From Cunninghamella blakesleeana (lineage: Eukaryota; Mucoromycota; Mucoromycetes; Mucorales; Cunninghamellaceae), in NCBI GenBank assembly GCA_017871115.1, contig JAFCIZ010000001.1, forward strand, positions 973,501-1,037,500: a DNA stretch of 64,000 bases, read 5' to 3'. The position numbers and the translations under genes were made by a program. Position 1 is the stretch's first letter, and every line of letters begins with the position of its first letter. This document shows positions 11,105 to 22,604 of the stretch, piece by piece. Below the pieces are notes generated by a model. It did no database searches, had not been told where the DNA came from, and was given only the letters and a program-made list of their open reading frames with translations.

Positions 11105-12144
11105 TTAATTGGTATTATTAGGTGAAAATGAAATAACTTTTAGTTGTTCTGTAGATTGTGCAGGAGCTTGTATGTAGCACTATTAGTTTTTTTTTTTTTA
11201 CAAAAAAAAAAATAATTAAAATTTAGAATAAATAATCTAGAGGGATCTTTTTTTTTCTATTTTTATTTTCATTTTTTTATTTTTACTTTATAATAAGCAC
11301 AATTCATTTTACGATTGAATTTTTTTTGTTGTTGTTGAAAAGAGATCTCAGTACCGGAAGGAGCATTTACAACGACTAATTGATGATCCTTTTTTGATTT
11401 TGAACAAGTTAAAATATCATTTTTTGTAATATAACAATAGTCATTTAAAAATGCACGACCAACGTGATCTTCGGTTTGGCGTTTGATGCGGATCAAATGA
11501 TCATGTTCTAGTTCTAATGCTGAATTATGTTTTTTTAATGTTGCCAATTGTTTTTCTAACTCCGTTCTTTTATTATTATAAGATGATGATGATCTTGAAT
11601 GATTCTTTCCACTATAAATAAAAGTAAAAATAAATAAATAAATAAAAGATAATCAATGAATATATAAAAATAAAAAAAATTTGTTCTTTTTCTTTTTTCT
11701 TTTTTTCATTCTAAAAAAAACTTACATCCATCGAACATGGTTTTTTGAATTTTTTTCAATTAACTGAATACCTTCTAATACATTGGTAATATCATAAATT
11801 CTACGTTTTTGTACATTTAAACGAGCTGCAGCTGAGTTCAAATCCAAATCACCATGCGTACTTGCTCTCAAAAGTTTTAAAAACTTTTTAGTTAATAAAC
11901 CTAAAGAAGAATCATATCGACTTGATTGTTGATGTTGAATAGAAGTAGCGTTCATGATGATTTGTTGTGATGAATTGTTTGGGTAAGGGGAGTGTTCTGT
12001 ATATTTATTTATTTTTATTTTATTTATAATAAAAATTAAGAATTGAATCATTTATGTAAAAAAATAAAAAAATAAAAAAAAAATAATGGTGATTTTTATT
12101 AAATTTTTACCTGAATGTTGTCGAGAAATCGTTGAAGTTTTCAT
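11105..12144 (-). CDS. E2F-family transcription factor
   Basis: Four exons: 12144..12111, 11996..11726, 11611..11287, 11179..11105; 234 residues. The winged-helix DNA-binding domain is explicit: [34 protein letters not shown], then [14 protein letters not shown] and [20 protein letters not shown] is the E2F signature and excludes DP, which has a RRVYDALNV type helix. A leucine-rich coiled coil ([20 protein letters not shown]) and a marked-box-like region ([13 protein letters not shown]) follow. The fourth exon ([15 protein letters not shown]) is inferred: phase 0 on both sides, GTAAAA..TAG. No Rb-binding or acidic activation tail can be seen. E2F works at G1/S and is absent from Dikarya, so it is a marker of an early-diverging fungus. 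Confidence 0.87.
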
Positions 12145-12150
12145 TTAAAA

Positions 12151-12160
12151 GGCGGGAAAA
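12151..12160 (-). promoter_or_regulatory. candidate E2F-binding site at the E2F gene start
   Basis: Read on the gene strand the bases are TTTTCCCGCC, a match to the E2F consensus TTTSSCGC (here TTTCCCGC), lying 7 to 16 bases upstream of the ATG. Autoregulation is inferred. A second related core, GGCGGG, is at about 12600-12605. Confidence 0.5.
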
Positions 12161-12942
12161 AAAAAAAAAAAATAAAAAAATTAATAATAATAAAAAAAAA
12201 AAAAAAGAAAAGTAGAGAAAGGAAAAGAAAAAAAGAAAGAAAGGAAGAAATCAATTGGGAGTTTTTATATCTAATAAAGAAAGTGAGCAACAGAGAAAGA
12301 GAAAAAAGTCATACATCAACATGCAATGCTGTCTTTTTGTGTAAGGTAACTTACACGGACCGATAAAAATCATCTTCATTTACACTATTATTTATATATA
12401 TATATATATATATATTTACTACGAATGCCCCTTGTTTATATATAATGATGGTTATGATGATTTTTACTTTTATATACAATTAATGTTATATATTATGATT
12501 GTTATGATTATTATTATTATAAAAATAGGAGTGGGTTTTTTTTTTTAAAAAAAAAAAAAAACACTATAAATAAAGGGGTTTTTTTTATCATAATCTATTG
12601 GCGGGTTAAATTGATGCAATTTACTTATACTAAAAAGTTGACTTTCTCACCCCTTTTGAGCTGATGTTCATTGTATATTTCTATCCTTCTCTTCCCTTCC
12701 TCCTCCTATTTTATAATAATAATAATAACTACCGTCATTATTATTATTATTATTATTTACATGCGAAGAAAGCATGATTTTATATATTAAAAATATGATA
12801 ATGTAAATCGTTTTTAAACTTTATGTTATTTTTTGTTTGATAAGGCGGTAAAATAATAACAATAACATGTGGTTGAAAAAGGTATTGATCTTTTTATTTT
12901 TTTTATTATTTCTATGAATCATCTAATTATTTTTCTATAACT
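12161..12942. other. E2F upstream region / RCC1L downstream region
   Basis: About 780 bp without a gene. It holds A-rich tracts immediately upstream of E2F, (AT)n at 12393-12415, a T11A15 palindrome at 12536-12561, TTGGCGGGTTAA near 12598-12609 and (AAT)n/(ATT)n at 12715-12757. No RNA gene recognised. Confidence 0.5.
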
Positions 12943-15097
12943 TCATATACAAAATGCTAGAGCATGATTTGTTCCTAAAGAAACATCAATTATTTTTTTT
13001 TCCAATTTGATTTGTTTGGGCGTGAATTCATGTTGATAATGTCCTAATCCTAATCTACCACTTGCTCCGTTCAAACCCCATGTAAATAATTCACCAGATT
13101 CTATTAATATATATATATATATAAAATAAAAAAAGAATATATATATTTATATAAACAAAAGAGTGGAGATGATGTTTTTTGTTTTGTTTTTGTTTTTTGT
13201 TTATTGTTTATTGTTTTTTCTTTTTTATAATTTTTTATTTCTATTTTTACCAGAAAGAGCTGCAGCATAGTCAGTGGCGGCAAAAACTTTGGAAATGTTA
13301 TTTAATCCGTCCACTTGCTTTATTGATAATGTTTCTATTATATCGGTACCAAGTCCTAAACTTCCATATCCGCATGTGTATACTTTCCCATCATCTATTT
13401 ATTTGTTAAAATATAGAAAATAATAAAAAGCAACTAGTTAGTACTACAAACATATAGACAGATGCATATATATATGTTCTTTTAGTTCTTACCTGTTAAA
13501 ATCACTGAAAATGGCCCACCAGCAGCCATATCTATTACTTTTTTATCTATTTGGATCGGGATTGGTTCCAATATCTAAAAAATAAATAAGTAATTGATAA
13601 GTCAAGTTAAGTTAATAGATTATTATTATATGATACATTTAAAAAAAAATAGTGATGTATTCTCATGATCTATTTTATTCTTTTTTACTTACACGATCTA
13701 TTTTTGCACCCTGTATACCTTGACCATATTCAGAATTACCCCATACCCATAGCTGGCCGTCTCCTATATAACAATACATACATTCATGGTATTAAAAAAA
13801 AGAAAATGTAAAAAAACGTTTTTTTTTCTTTTTCCCTGCCTTTATTTTTCTTTTTTCTTCTTCTTTATTGCTCCTGATAAATTCTTATTATTATTATTAC
13901 TTACGTTCAAGAGCTAAAGTAAAATCAGTAGAACTTGCTAATTTTGAGATATTACCTTTTAATGGTAAACAAGAAGGTATATTTTTATCAGCTGTACTAT
14001 TTTTTCCTTGCCCAAGTTGTCCATCAGCGCCCCATCCCATGGCATATATTTTATCGTCATCTATAATAAATAAATAAAATTAAAAAAATAAAAAAATATG
14101 ACAGTAAGATTAAGTTTGGTATCTTTTTTTTTTCTCCTTTTTTTATTATTTTTAATAATAATAAAAAAAACTAACCACTTTGTCAAAATACACACCCATA
14201 CGGAAATATTATTACTCTTATTTTTATGATTATTCTTATTATCATTATTATATATAGGAGTTATAATCTCCTTATTGATTCTATTTTTTATTTACCTGTA
14301 GTAAAGACAGTATTATCTAATCCACATACAATATTCGTTATGCGTGAACCTTGATAACCATGCAGTTGTTGAGGTTGACTTTGTGTTACAAAAAATCCTG
14401 GATGCGTTGATTTACTTTTCCCTAACCCTAATTGTCCATACATATTATTACCGATACTGTACAATTGGTCAGTTTCCATATCTCTTAATACAATATGTGA
14501 ATGTTCTCTACCACACGCTAGTTTATGTACTTTTGCTGTTGGACCTACTGTCAAGATCCTTGATTGAGCGTCAGGTACACCTAAAAATTAAAAGAAGAGA
14601 AAATAAAATAAGTTTATAATAATAATAATAATAATATACACTATTATTAATATACATTAATATATATTTATATACTTGTATTTTTTTTTACCAATTTGAT
14701 TAGATCTATTAAGTCCAAAACCGTATACATATTTATTAGTGCTAATTAAGGAATGACCCCAGCCAGTAGATATATGAGTAAGAGTTTCGTCTTGCTATCA
14801 AATAGAATGAATATATTATTATTATTATTTTTATTATCATTTGAAAAAAGATATTTTTTATTTTTGTGCATATACTTTATATTGTTTGTATGAATATTTC
14901 ATTCATATATACATTATATTGTTTTATTTATTACATACTGGTAAAATATAGTCTCTGTGTTCATTAAGCAAGACAGGTTGATTAAAATTTTCTATAGTTT
15001 TTTTTAAAGGTAGTGCTTTGGTATTCCCCCAACCATATAATGATATTTTTTGAGCTTTACTATGAATATTTCTTTGTAATATATTGATGAATTTCAT
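12943..15097 (-). CDS. RCC1-like beta-propeller protein, probably mitochondrial RCC1L
   Basis: Eight exons: 15097..14939, 14794..14692, 14580..14296, 14060..13905, 13763..13693, 13574..13493, 13394..13251, 13100..12943; 385 residues. RCC1 blades are visible in order: SLYGWGNT, ISTGWGHSLI/VYGFGLNRSNQIGV, LACGREHSHIV/LYSIGNNMYGQLGLG, IVCGLDNTVFTT/IYAMGWGADGQLGQG, LASSTDFTLAL/LWVWGNSEYGQGI, MAAGGPFSVIL/VYTCGYGSLGLG, VFAATDYAAAL/LFTWGLNGASGRLGLG, VSLGTNHALAF. The start was placed at the Met giving MKFINILQRNIHSKAQK, a basic mitochondrial-type leader; an upstream in-frame ATG exists at 15172. Best match by architecture is RCC1L/WBSCR16, linked to mitochondrial ribosome biogenesis. Other RCC1-family roles cannot be excluded. 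Confidence 0.82.
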
Positions 15098-15240
15098 GTT
15101 AAATATAAAATATACATTTATATTAAATAATAAAGGATAAGAAAGAAAAAGGCTGGAAAAAGAAATGGTCAATTTTTATTATTTTATTTTTTAAAAAATT
15201 CTATACGTAAAAAATTTAAAACCCGCGATCTTTTTTTATA

Positions 15241-16639
15241 CTATGAACCAATTCTTTTTTGAAAGGTATTTTTAAAAAGAGTTTTAAACTGGTGAACAAT
15301 TTTAAATTCTGATAATTTTAATATAATATGAGGTGATTCTTTTTTATTATGTTGTTGATGATTCTCTTGATATTCTGGTGCCACTTGCGTTGATTTTTTA
15401 TGATATAGAAACCAATAACGCCGCTTTTTATTCTTCTTTTCTTCTCTGACATCTGATGTTGATGGTATATTTTTCTTTTCTTGTCCATTTTCTTTATTGT
15501 TATTTTTATATTTATTTTTATTTTCTACAATATTATCATTCTTCTTTTTCTTTTTCTTTTTATTACTATTATTATTTTTTTGTTTTAATTGATCATAATA
15601 GGCGGCCAATATAAGCGACTGACTTAGAGTAGAAGAAGTAGAAATAAGTTTGGTAGCTGAAGAAAATTGTAACCAAGGGTGATCTAAACATTGGGAAGCT
15701 GTCATTCTATCTTTTGCACTTTTACATAATAATCCTTTAATTAAATTGGCGGCTTCGGGAGAAATGTATTTGGGTGTTATATAGATCCCTTTATTGATTT
15801 TTTTAAAAAGTTGAGGCATATCTTCTCCTCTAAAAGGCAAAGTTCCCGTTAGCATGGCATATAAAATCACTCCACAACTCCACATATCTACTGCTGGGCC
15901 TTTATACGGTGTTGCTGTAACCATTTCAGGCGCTGCATAAAATGGACTACCACAGTATGTGTTTAATACCTCTTGATGATTTTGTATTCTTTTGCCAAAT
16001 CCAAAATCACATAACTTGACCTTTTTAGTTCGATCGATTAAAACTGATTTTTTTTTTAAAAAAAAAAAAAGAAAAAAGAAAACAGTCGTTATTTTTATTG
16101 ATTATCCTTTTTTTTTACACTTCCTTTTTCATGCCTTTTTTTACGTTTTTTTACTCTTTTCTTTTTTTTAGCTCACACTTCTTTTTCCATTCGCTCTTCT
16201 TTTTTCTTCCTTTTCTACTTAACATTTTTTTTACATACCATTTTCTGGTTTTAAATCTCGATGTACAATTCCGTTCTAAATAATATAAATATATTTATAA
16301 CGACAATTAAAAAAAAATTTACATAAATACTTAATATAAATATATATATTTACCTTATGAATATAATGTATAGCTTCGATTAATTCACGAAACCAACGCC
16401 TTGCCAAAGGTTCAGTTAATTTTTTATATTGTTTAATTTTTTCAAAAAGTTCCCCACCTTCAATATATTCCATAACGATATATATATATTCGTCGTCCGA
16501 TTTGACATTATATATTTTTACAATATTATCATGATTCAAATCAGTTGAAAAATCATGACATATAGATTGTTCTCTTTGAGCATGTTGTTTTTGATCATTA
16601 TTTTTAAATAGCCTTTTATCTACTACTTTAATCGCCACC

Positions 16640-16670
<31 letters not shown>

Positions 16671-17009
16671 TAAAATAAATAAAAATTACATATAATATCG
16701 TTTAGAAATATATACATATAGTGATAAAGTCTTATTTTTTCATTTTCATTTACTTTTTCATTCTTGATCATGTCTTCAGCCAAATACACTTTTCCAAAAT
16801 TGCCTTTACCAAGTGTGCATATATTTCTATACCTATTATGGAAAATATTTGATTTCCTGGACTTGTTCTTTTTTTTAAAAAAAAATAAAGGTCAGTCTAC
16901 GTAATTTACTTTTATTTCACTTTTTATCATAAGATGGGTTATTTTTTTTATTAGTTATTACTATAGTTCCTTGAGGTTTAGGATGATTCTCTACTATCAG
17001 TGTTGTCAT
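15241..17009 (-). CDS. Ser/Thr protein kinase, CAMK/AMPK-like
   Basis: Five exons: 17009..16962, 16861..16754, 16635..16354, 16275..16239, 16043..15241; 425 residues. Catalytic elements: glycine loop GKGNFG (34-39), VAIK lysine (56), HRDLKPEN (151-158), DFG (171-173, in DFGFGK), CGSPFYAAPEM (189-199) and DMWSCGVILYAMLTGTLPF. A T-loop threonine sits at 187 in LNTYCGSP, as in kinases activated by LKB1-type upstream kinases. After the kinase domain comes a basic Asn/Lys low-complexity region and a C-terminal segment (HIILKLSEFKIVHQFK) reminiscent of, but not proving, a KA1-like end. No UBA domain was recognised. The substrate is unknown. Two introns carry T(n)A(n) palindromes (16048-16070, 16869-16885). 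The first exon join is the least certain part. Confidence 0.85.
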
Positions 17010-17359
17010 TGTGATATATATTTTTTTTTAAAAAAAAAAACAAAAAATAGAGAAGAAAAAGAAAATAATAATAAGAATAATTAAATGAAATAAAAGAGTG
17101 ATATACTTCTTTTATTTTCGGAAACTTTTAATTTTATTATTGAATAGATCATATCGAAATAAGTAAAGTAAAGTAATCGGCTTATATTTTAGATTTTGTT
17201 TTTTTTGAGATCGGCTCTCGTTGAAATAAAGTTTATTTTTTTTTAGTGGAAAAAAATCAAAGATAATCTGAGATTTAAATATTTTTTAAAAAAGTGAACT
17301 TTCTCTACTTTTCTTTTTTCTTTAATTTTTTTTGAAAATAATAAAAATATATAATAAAT
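17010..17359. promoter_or_regulatory. divergent promoter region, kinase / acidic orphan
   Basis: 350 bp between two start codons on opposite strands. T9A11 palindrome at 17021-17040 next to the kinase start, direct AAGTA repeats around 17160-17175, and T-rich tracts before the plus-strand gene. Promoter role inferred from arrangement only. Confidence 0.4.
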
Positions 17360-18641
17360 ATGGAACAGGGAATCACTGTAGATCAAACTAATTCAACAGT
17401 TGGCCCTCGACCTTTAGCAACTAAACCAGACTATTCTAAAAGGCTTCATACATTAAAAAGTGGTCTTATTGAATCTACACCAACAACTACACCAACAACT
17501 TCTAGTACAGTTTATTCTTCTTTTAAACGACCAGTTCATGATACTTTAATACAACCAACTGCGTAAAAATTGTTTACTTTATATATATTTATATATATAT
17601 TATTATATTATATTATATATATTTACTTATTGGATCAGTATTTAAAATAAAAAAATAGGAAACGTGGAAGAAAGCTTTATAGATCAATGATACGTGACCA
17701 AAACTTTTTAACGGATATCAAACGATTGTTAAAAGACAAACTTGTTCAGCTTAAGGTACAATAATATATTTGTATATATTTACATATACATTGAAGCAAT
17801 AATAATGATAATTAATAATAGTATAATAATATATAGTAATGATGTACAATAATAATGATAATAATAGCACGTAATATTCATTTTTATTATCTTTTTTTTT
17901 TTTATTATTTTATATTTCATGTTTTATCTATTTTTTTTATTTTGATAATAATAGCAAGAACAGTTGATACTACAAAAGATGCTAAAGTATAATGAAGAAG
18001 AGTTACAAGATATACCATCACTTTTCGGCCAACCTAAAGCAGCCTACGATATATCTAATGAATCCACTCAAGAAAATAATGTTTTACAATTTATTTTATC
18101 ACAACTTGAAAATTCAATTCAAACTTCAACATCTACTTTAATAGGAGAAGAAGAAGGAAAAGTTGGAAATGGACAAGAAGAATGTGCGACATTAGTAGAG
18201 GACCGGAATAATCATTATATTCAACACTCGCAACTTCCTCTCCTTTCTCTTATGAATGTAAGGTCATCAACAATAGAACCTTCATCTTTGGCGGAATATA
18301 TGGGAACTGGATCCATTATAACAACGGAAGGTCAGCAGCAATCATTACAACAATATAGAGAAATAACGGATTTTGAAAGATTACAATATGTTTTGGATTC
18401 TTTATCAGATAATGAAGATGTAGATCAACAACAACAGAATAGAAATGATGATATAAATAATGATACTTGCGATGGTTATAATATTGATCACGAAGAAGAG
18501 AATGACGATGAAGAGGATGAAGTGGATGAAAATGATCAACTTATAAAACTTGAAGAGGATGATGAAAATGAACATGGAATAGAGGATGATGAAGATGCTC
18601 GCAAGGCTTTAACACTTTTAATTGCTAAATATGGTATCTAA
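17360..18641 (+). CDS. acidic orphan protein with central helical/coiled-coil region (328 aa)
   Basis: Three exons: 17360..17562, 17659..17755, 17955..18641. The N-terminal 65 residues are Thr/Ser/Pro-rich. A compact basic helical segment spans exons 2-3: KRGRKLYRSMIRDQNFLTDI, KRLLKDKLVQLKQEQ, LQKMLKYNEEELQDI. A polar middle follows, then a strongly acidic stretch (EEENDDEEDEVDENDQ) and an acidic C-terminus ending ARKALTLLIAKYGI. No signal peptide or membrane helix. It looks like a nuclear or chromatin-associated acidic protein, but I do not recognise a family and give no function. Confidence 0.65.
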
Positions 18642-19110
18642 ATACTAGTATATATAACTATTTAAGCATAATCATTATTATTTTTTTTGTACATATTTTT
18701 TTAATGGCAATTATTATACAATTATATATTTTTTACTTTTAAAATTAATAATGCTGTATGATTATAAAATAAAAGCATTTAATACTGAAAATAATATAAA
18801 TTAAAATTATTTAATATACAAGATGGATATAGAAACATAAAATGTCAAAAGCATACATGCACTTTTTCTTTAAGATTGCATATGTATATATGTTGATGTG
18901 TCTATATACTATGTATATTTATAAGGCAAAAATTTACTTTTTTAATAAATATTATAACATATATAATTGTTATTATATAAGTACGAATACTTTTATAAAA
19001 CTTACAATTCTACCCGATATTGAATAAAAATAACTATGTTCCTAAATTTTATATCGAAAGTAATATAAACAGTAAATACACTTTTTTTATTTAAAATGAA
19101 AATAAAATAA
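18642..19110. other. intergenic between convergent genes, nothing seen
   Basis: AT-rich downstream sequence of the acidic orphan and of the M49 peptidase gene. The frame at 18842-19027 is Tyr/Ile/Phe-rich and lacks coding character. Confidence 0.5.
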
Positions 19111-19394
19111 TTAATCTGAATCATTGTCAATTGGATAGATTGGTCGGATATCAATAGGAATACCACAATGTTCAATTCTATCTAAAGCAGCACGAGTAGC
19201 AGGTTCAATGGATCCATATTTCTTAGCAAATGCATCGACAGCAGCTTTATCACCGTCACCTTGTAAAACTAAAATATCATGTGTTAAGTCGGATACAGCT
19301 TGTCTAATTTTATCAAAATCAACTCGGAATACATTATCTTCATTATATGTAAAACCACCTTTAGCAACAAGATAATTCAGCTGAACGACTTGAC

Positions 19395-19425
<31 letters not shown>

Positions 19426-19687
19426 GATAAAAATCATTTTTTTTTTATAAATTAACACTAATAAACTTTATATCTTTGTATATATATATATTACTTTTTG
19501 TTTTTATAAAAATATCAATCATTCTTACCCGAACCCATGAGCTTCTTGTATTCCAAATCGAATACTTCTAAATGCAGATGCTAAGAAAGTTACCCAGAAT
19601 TGTTTTTGAGTTACATCATCAATAACACCTTTTTGAACCATGAGATCAGCAACGAATAAACCAGCAATATCTATTAATTTAATAGTT

Positions 19688-19720
<33 letters not shown>

Positions 19721-21228
19721 GATCAGTAAACTATTAAGAGTCACTTTTTCTTCGTCCTCATAATTATCTATTTTTTATCCATCTTTTTTTTTTTTTCATT
19801 ACCAGCTTTTGCTTCTTCAAAGGCAGAATGATGTTCTTTTAATTTTGAACGTACAGTATGGCCATCCAAAGTATGATGGGGACCATTAGAGTGGCACACT
19901 TCGTGGAGTAAAATATGAGTAGTGAAAGCATTTTTATCTAAATATTGTAATTGGTCTTTGGCCAAGACTTGTTCAGCAATAGGAGTCAAGACGTGTTTGA
20001 ATTTTCCTTCTTGTACATTTTTAATTAATACCAATTTACTTCCTGCTTTTTTAATAGCCTTTTCATCATTTGGTAAATTATAAGCGGCTGTCAAAGGAAT
20101 TGATGTATCACCGCCAGAGAATAATTGATTTACAACTACAATAGGAGCAGCAACAAGTTCCTTGTTTTTATATTGCTCAGGTACAGGTAAATGATCTTCT
20201 GCATATTGTAAATCAGAGAATTTTTCTAATAAACTGGAAGCATGTTGATCACGGACATGAATATAGCATTCATAAGAAGCTTTGAAACTATGTTTTTTAT
20301 CAGCATAAGTTTCATAAGGACCAAGAGTGATTTCTAAATTATTGAATTTACCAAGGTGTAACCAATCTTCTTCGGATGGTAAATAGTCGTTAGATTTGAA
20401 AGCAGCAGCACGTGATCTTAAGAATTGAGCTACAGTGGTATGATTAGCATCAGAAGAGGCAGCACTAGGCAATTGTACTTGCTCTAATTCATCGGCAGCA
20501 GCATTAACATGAACAGTTAATTTTTCCAATAAATCCTTGTATTCTTCTGAATATGGTACTATTTTTAATTTTCCAGTTTCTTTTTCTCTACGAATTACTG
20601 TATAAAAACTCTTTGCTTGATCTTGTTGTTCAGGTGTTAAACTTTCTAAAAAGGATTCAAATTCTTCTTTGGTTAAATCTTCAGGATAATAGTTAGCTCC
20701 AGCTGGTAATTCAGGTACTCCAGGAACAAAAGGTGCATCATCATCATCACCGGCCCAGAAACTCTAAATATATGTATATATAAAGAATAAAAAAAAAAAT
20801 GACGATAATAGGTAAATATATAAATAAAAGAAATAAAAGAAACAAAAAGAAAATAATACGCGTATTCTTCCCTGTCTTCTTTCTTTTACTCTTACTCTTA
20901 TATGTATATATTCGCTATTTTCTTATACTCCTTCCTTTATTATACCCTCTTTTATATAAATATAAATATATATTATTATTACCTTATAAGTTTCAACAAG
21001 TTCTTTAAGTTCTTCATCATCACCTTTTAATATTTTTTCTCTTAGTTCTTCGGCACCAGACCACAATTGACGATACCAAATATCATCTAAGACTTTAGCA
21101 GCTTTCACCAAGTGTTTAAGAGCCTTTACTTCATGAGGATCCAAATGGGAAATATCAGAAGTGCAAGAATATAAAGCGTATTTTTTAAGGCGATCACCAA
21201 TAGACTTGGAAGCGGCAGTATTAGACAT
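19111..21228 (-). CDS. dipeptidyl peptidase III-type zinc peptidase (family M49)
   Basis: Four exons: 21228..20983, 20763..19803, 19670..19529, 19393..19111; 543 residues. The zinc site is HEVCH (369-373) in HILLHEVCHSNGPHHTLDG, with the third ligand in EEAKAD (about 398-399). The N-terminal half has YYPEDLTKEEFESFL and an internal YECYIHVRD segment, as in M49 proteins related to the DPP III part of plant Nudix hydrolase 3. These enzymes cleave dipeptides from the N-terminus of peptides in the cytosol; there is no signal peptide. At 543 residues it is shorter than the roughly 700-residue animal/yeast DPP III, and the zinc motif is the pentapeptide HExxH rather than HELLGH. No Nudix domain is attached. 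The intron between exons 2 and 3 carries a T22A13 palindrome. Confidence 0.85.
19686..19720. repeat. T22A13 palindrome in M49 gene intron
   Basis: A run of 22 T followed directly by 13 A, inside the intron 19671-19802. One of about twenty T(n)A(n) junctions in the window; see findings. Confidence 0.95.
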
Positions 21229-22604
21229 TATAAAATATTATTATTGTATTTAATAAAGAATAAGGATTATTATTTAAAATATATACGAGAAAAAAAAAGA
21301 AAGAAAGAAAGGTGAAAATAAAATAATAAAAATTGAATAGAAAATAAAGTGAAATATATTTTAAATTCCGAATGTACATTCTTTTTTTGGCATGGAATTT
21401 CCTTTTTTATAAAAAGCTATATTTTAAAATAAAGCTCTTGGTAAATAACTATGTCGAACTCAACAATTAATAAACAAAATATTATATTATATAATATTTT
21501 ATAATACTATATATGCTTATGTTTATTCATTGAGCTTTTTTAAAAAAAATAATAAACATTAAGCGCAAGAAAAACATGATGACATGATCTTTTTTTTTTG
21601 AGAGGGTGCTGATATTCAATAAATTGTATCATCAAAAGGAAATATTTGCCCAAAAAAAAAAAAGTCATCCGGAGTATCGGTAGCAAAATTTAAAGTATTG
21701 CCTATAAACTAGGTAGAAAATAATTACTGTTGAGTAATAATGGTAATGAAAAAATAACATGCTGTTATTCTAAGTAATTATCGCTATTTTTTTTATTTAA
21801 TATTTGCTCGTAATTTCATATCTAGATGGGAATTGTAGCTGGCAGGGAAGTTATTGATTTATTACATTTAAAAATTCATTAGTTTATAATTTGTTGATAT
21901 ACATGGACATCTAGTTTTAATATGAATTTACCTATATATAAACAGTGATGATATTATTGGACTTTTAAAACATAAACTCAACTGACTTATTATCTATAAA
22001 TATAAATAAATAAAGCAGTATTTAGTTTGAAAGTTATTCATTAAATGAAATAACAAATATTTGAGACCATTAGATAAATTAGACATCATATAGAGAATGA
22101 TTATTTTGTTGTTTTATTAAAATAGAGATTCAACTGATTTATTATTTACGAATATATACGAAGTTATATATAAAAGTTTATTATTAAAAAATCAATCAAC
22201 AGCTATATTTCATTTTATAATACCCATTCTACGTATAGGTATCTTTGAACATTAAAGCTTCAAGTAAAATAGTGTACTTCCTATAAAGATAGGTACGTAT
22301 TTAATTTACATGTTATTTTTTAAATTAGTTCATAATTATTCAATATATTCTATTAAATTCCTTCTTACTTTATTTTATAAGTAATAATAATAACAATAAT
22401 ACTAATAATAATGCTGGTTTTATCATAAAAAAAGTAATCACTTTATTTATTTTATATTTTGCATTAAAAAAGATTGGACGGAGATTAAATCGTTTTTAGT
22501 TCTCTACATATTTTTTTTCAACCTTTGATTTTTTTTTTTCCTTTTCTTTTTTTTTTAAAAAAAATAAAAACGCTTGTATTGTAGATAAAATAAATTTAAT
22601 ATAT
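21229..22604. other. 1.4-kb AT-rich intergenic region
   Basis: Divergent upstream region of the M49 peptidase and ATG12 genes. Long A/T tracts, a T10A8 palindrome at 22547-22564 about 40 bp before the ATG12 start, and no coding or RNA signal. A slightly more mixed stretch near 21660-21850 has stops in all frames. Confidence 0.5.

Noticed and set aside
2895..15097. A functional 'mitochondrial cluster' of IF-2, metaxin and RCC1L
   Set aside because: The genes are interspersed with nuclear genes (RPP1, E2F) and eukaryotic gene order gives no reason to infer co-regulation.
18842..19027. 61-residue frame downstream of the acidic orphan
   Set aside because: Random AT composition (Tyr/Ile/Asn), lies between two convergent gene ends.
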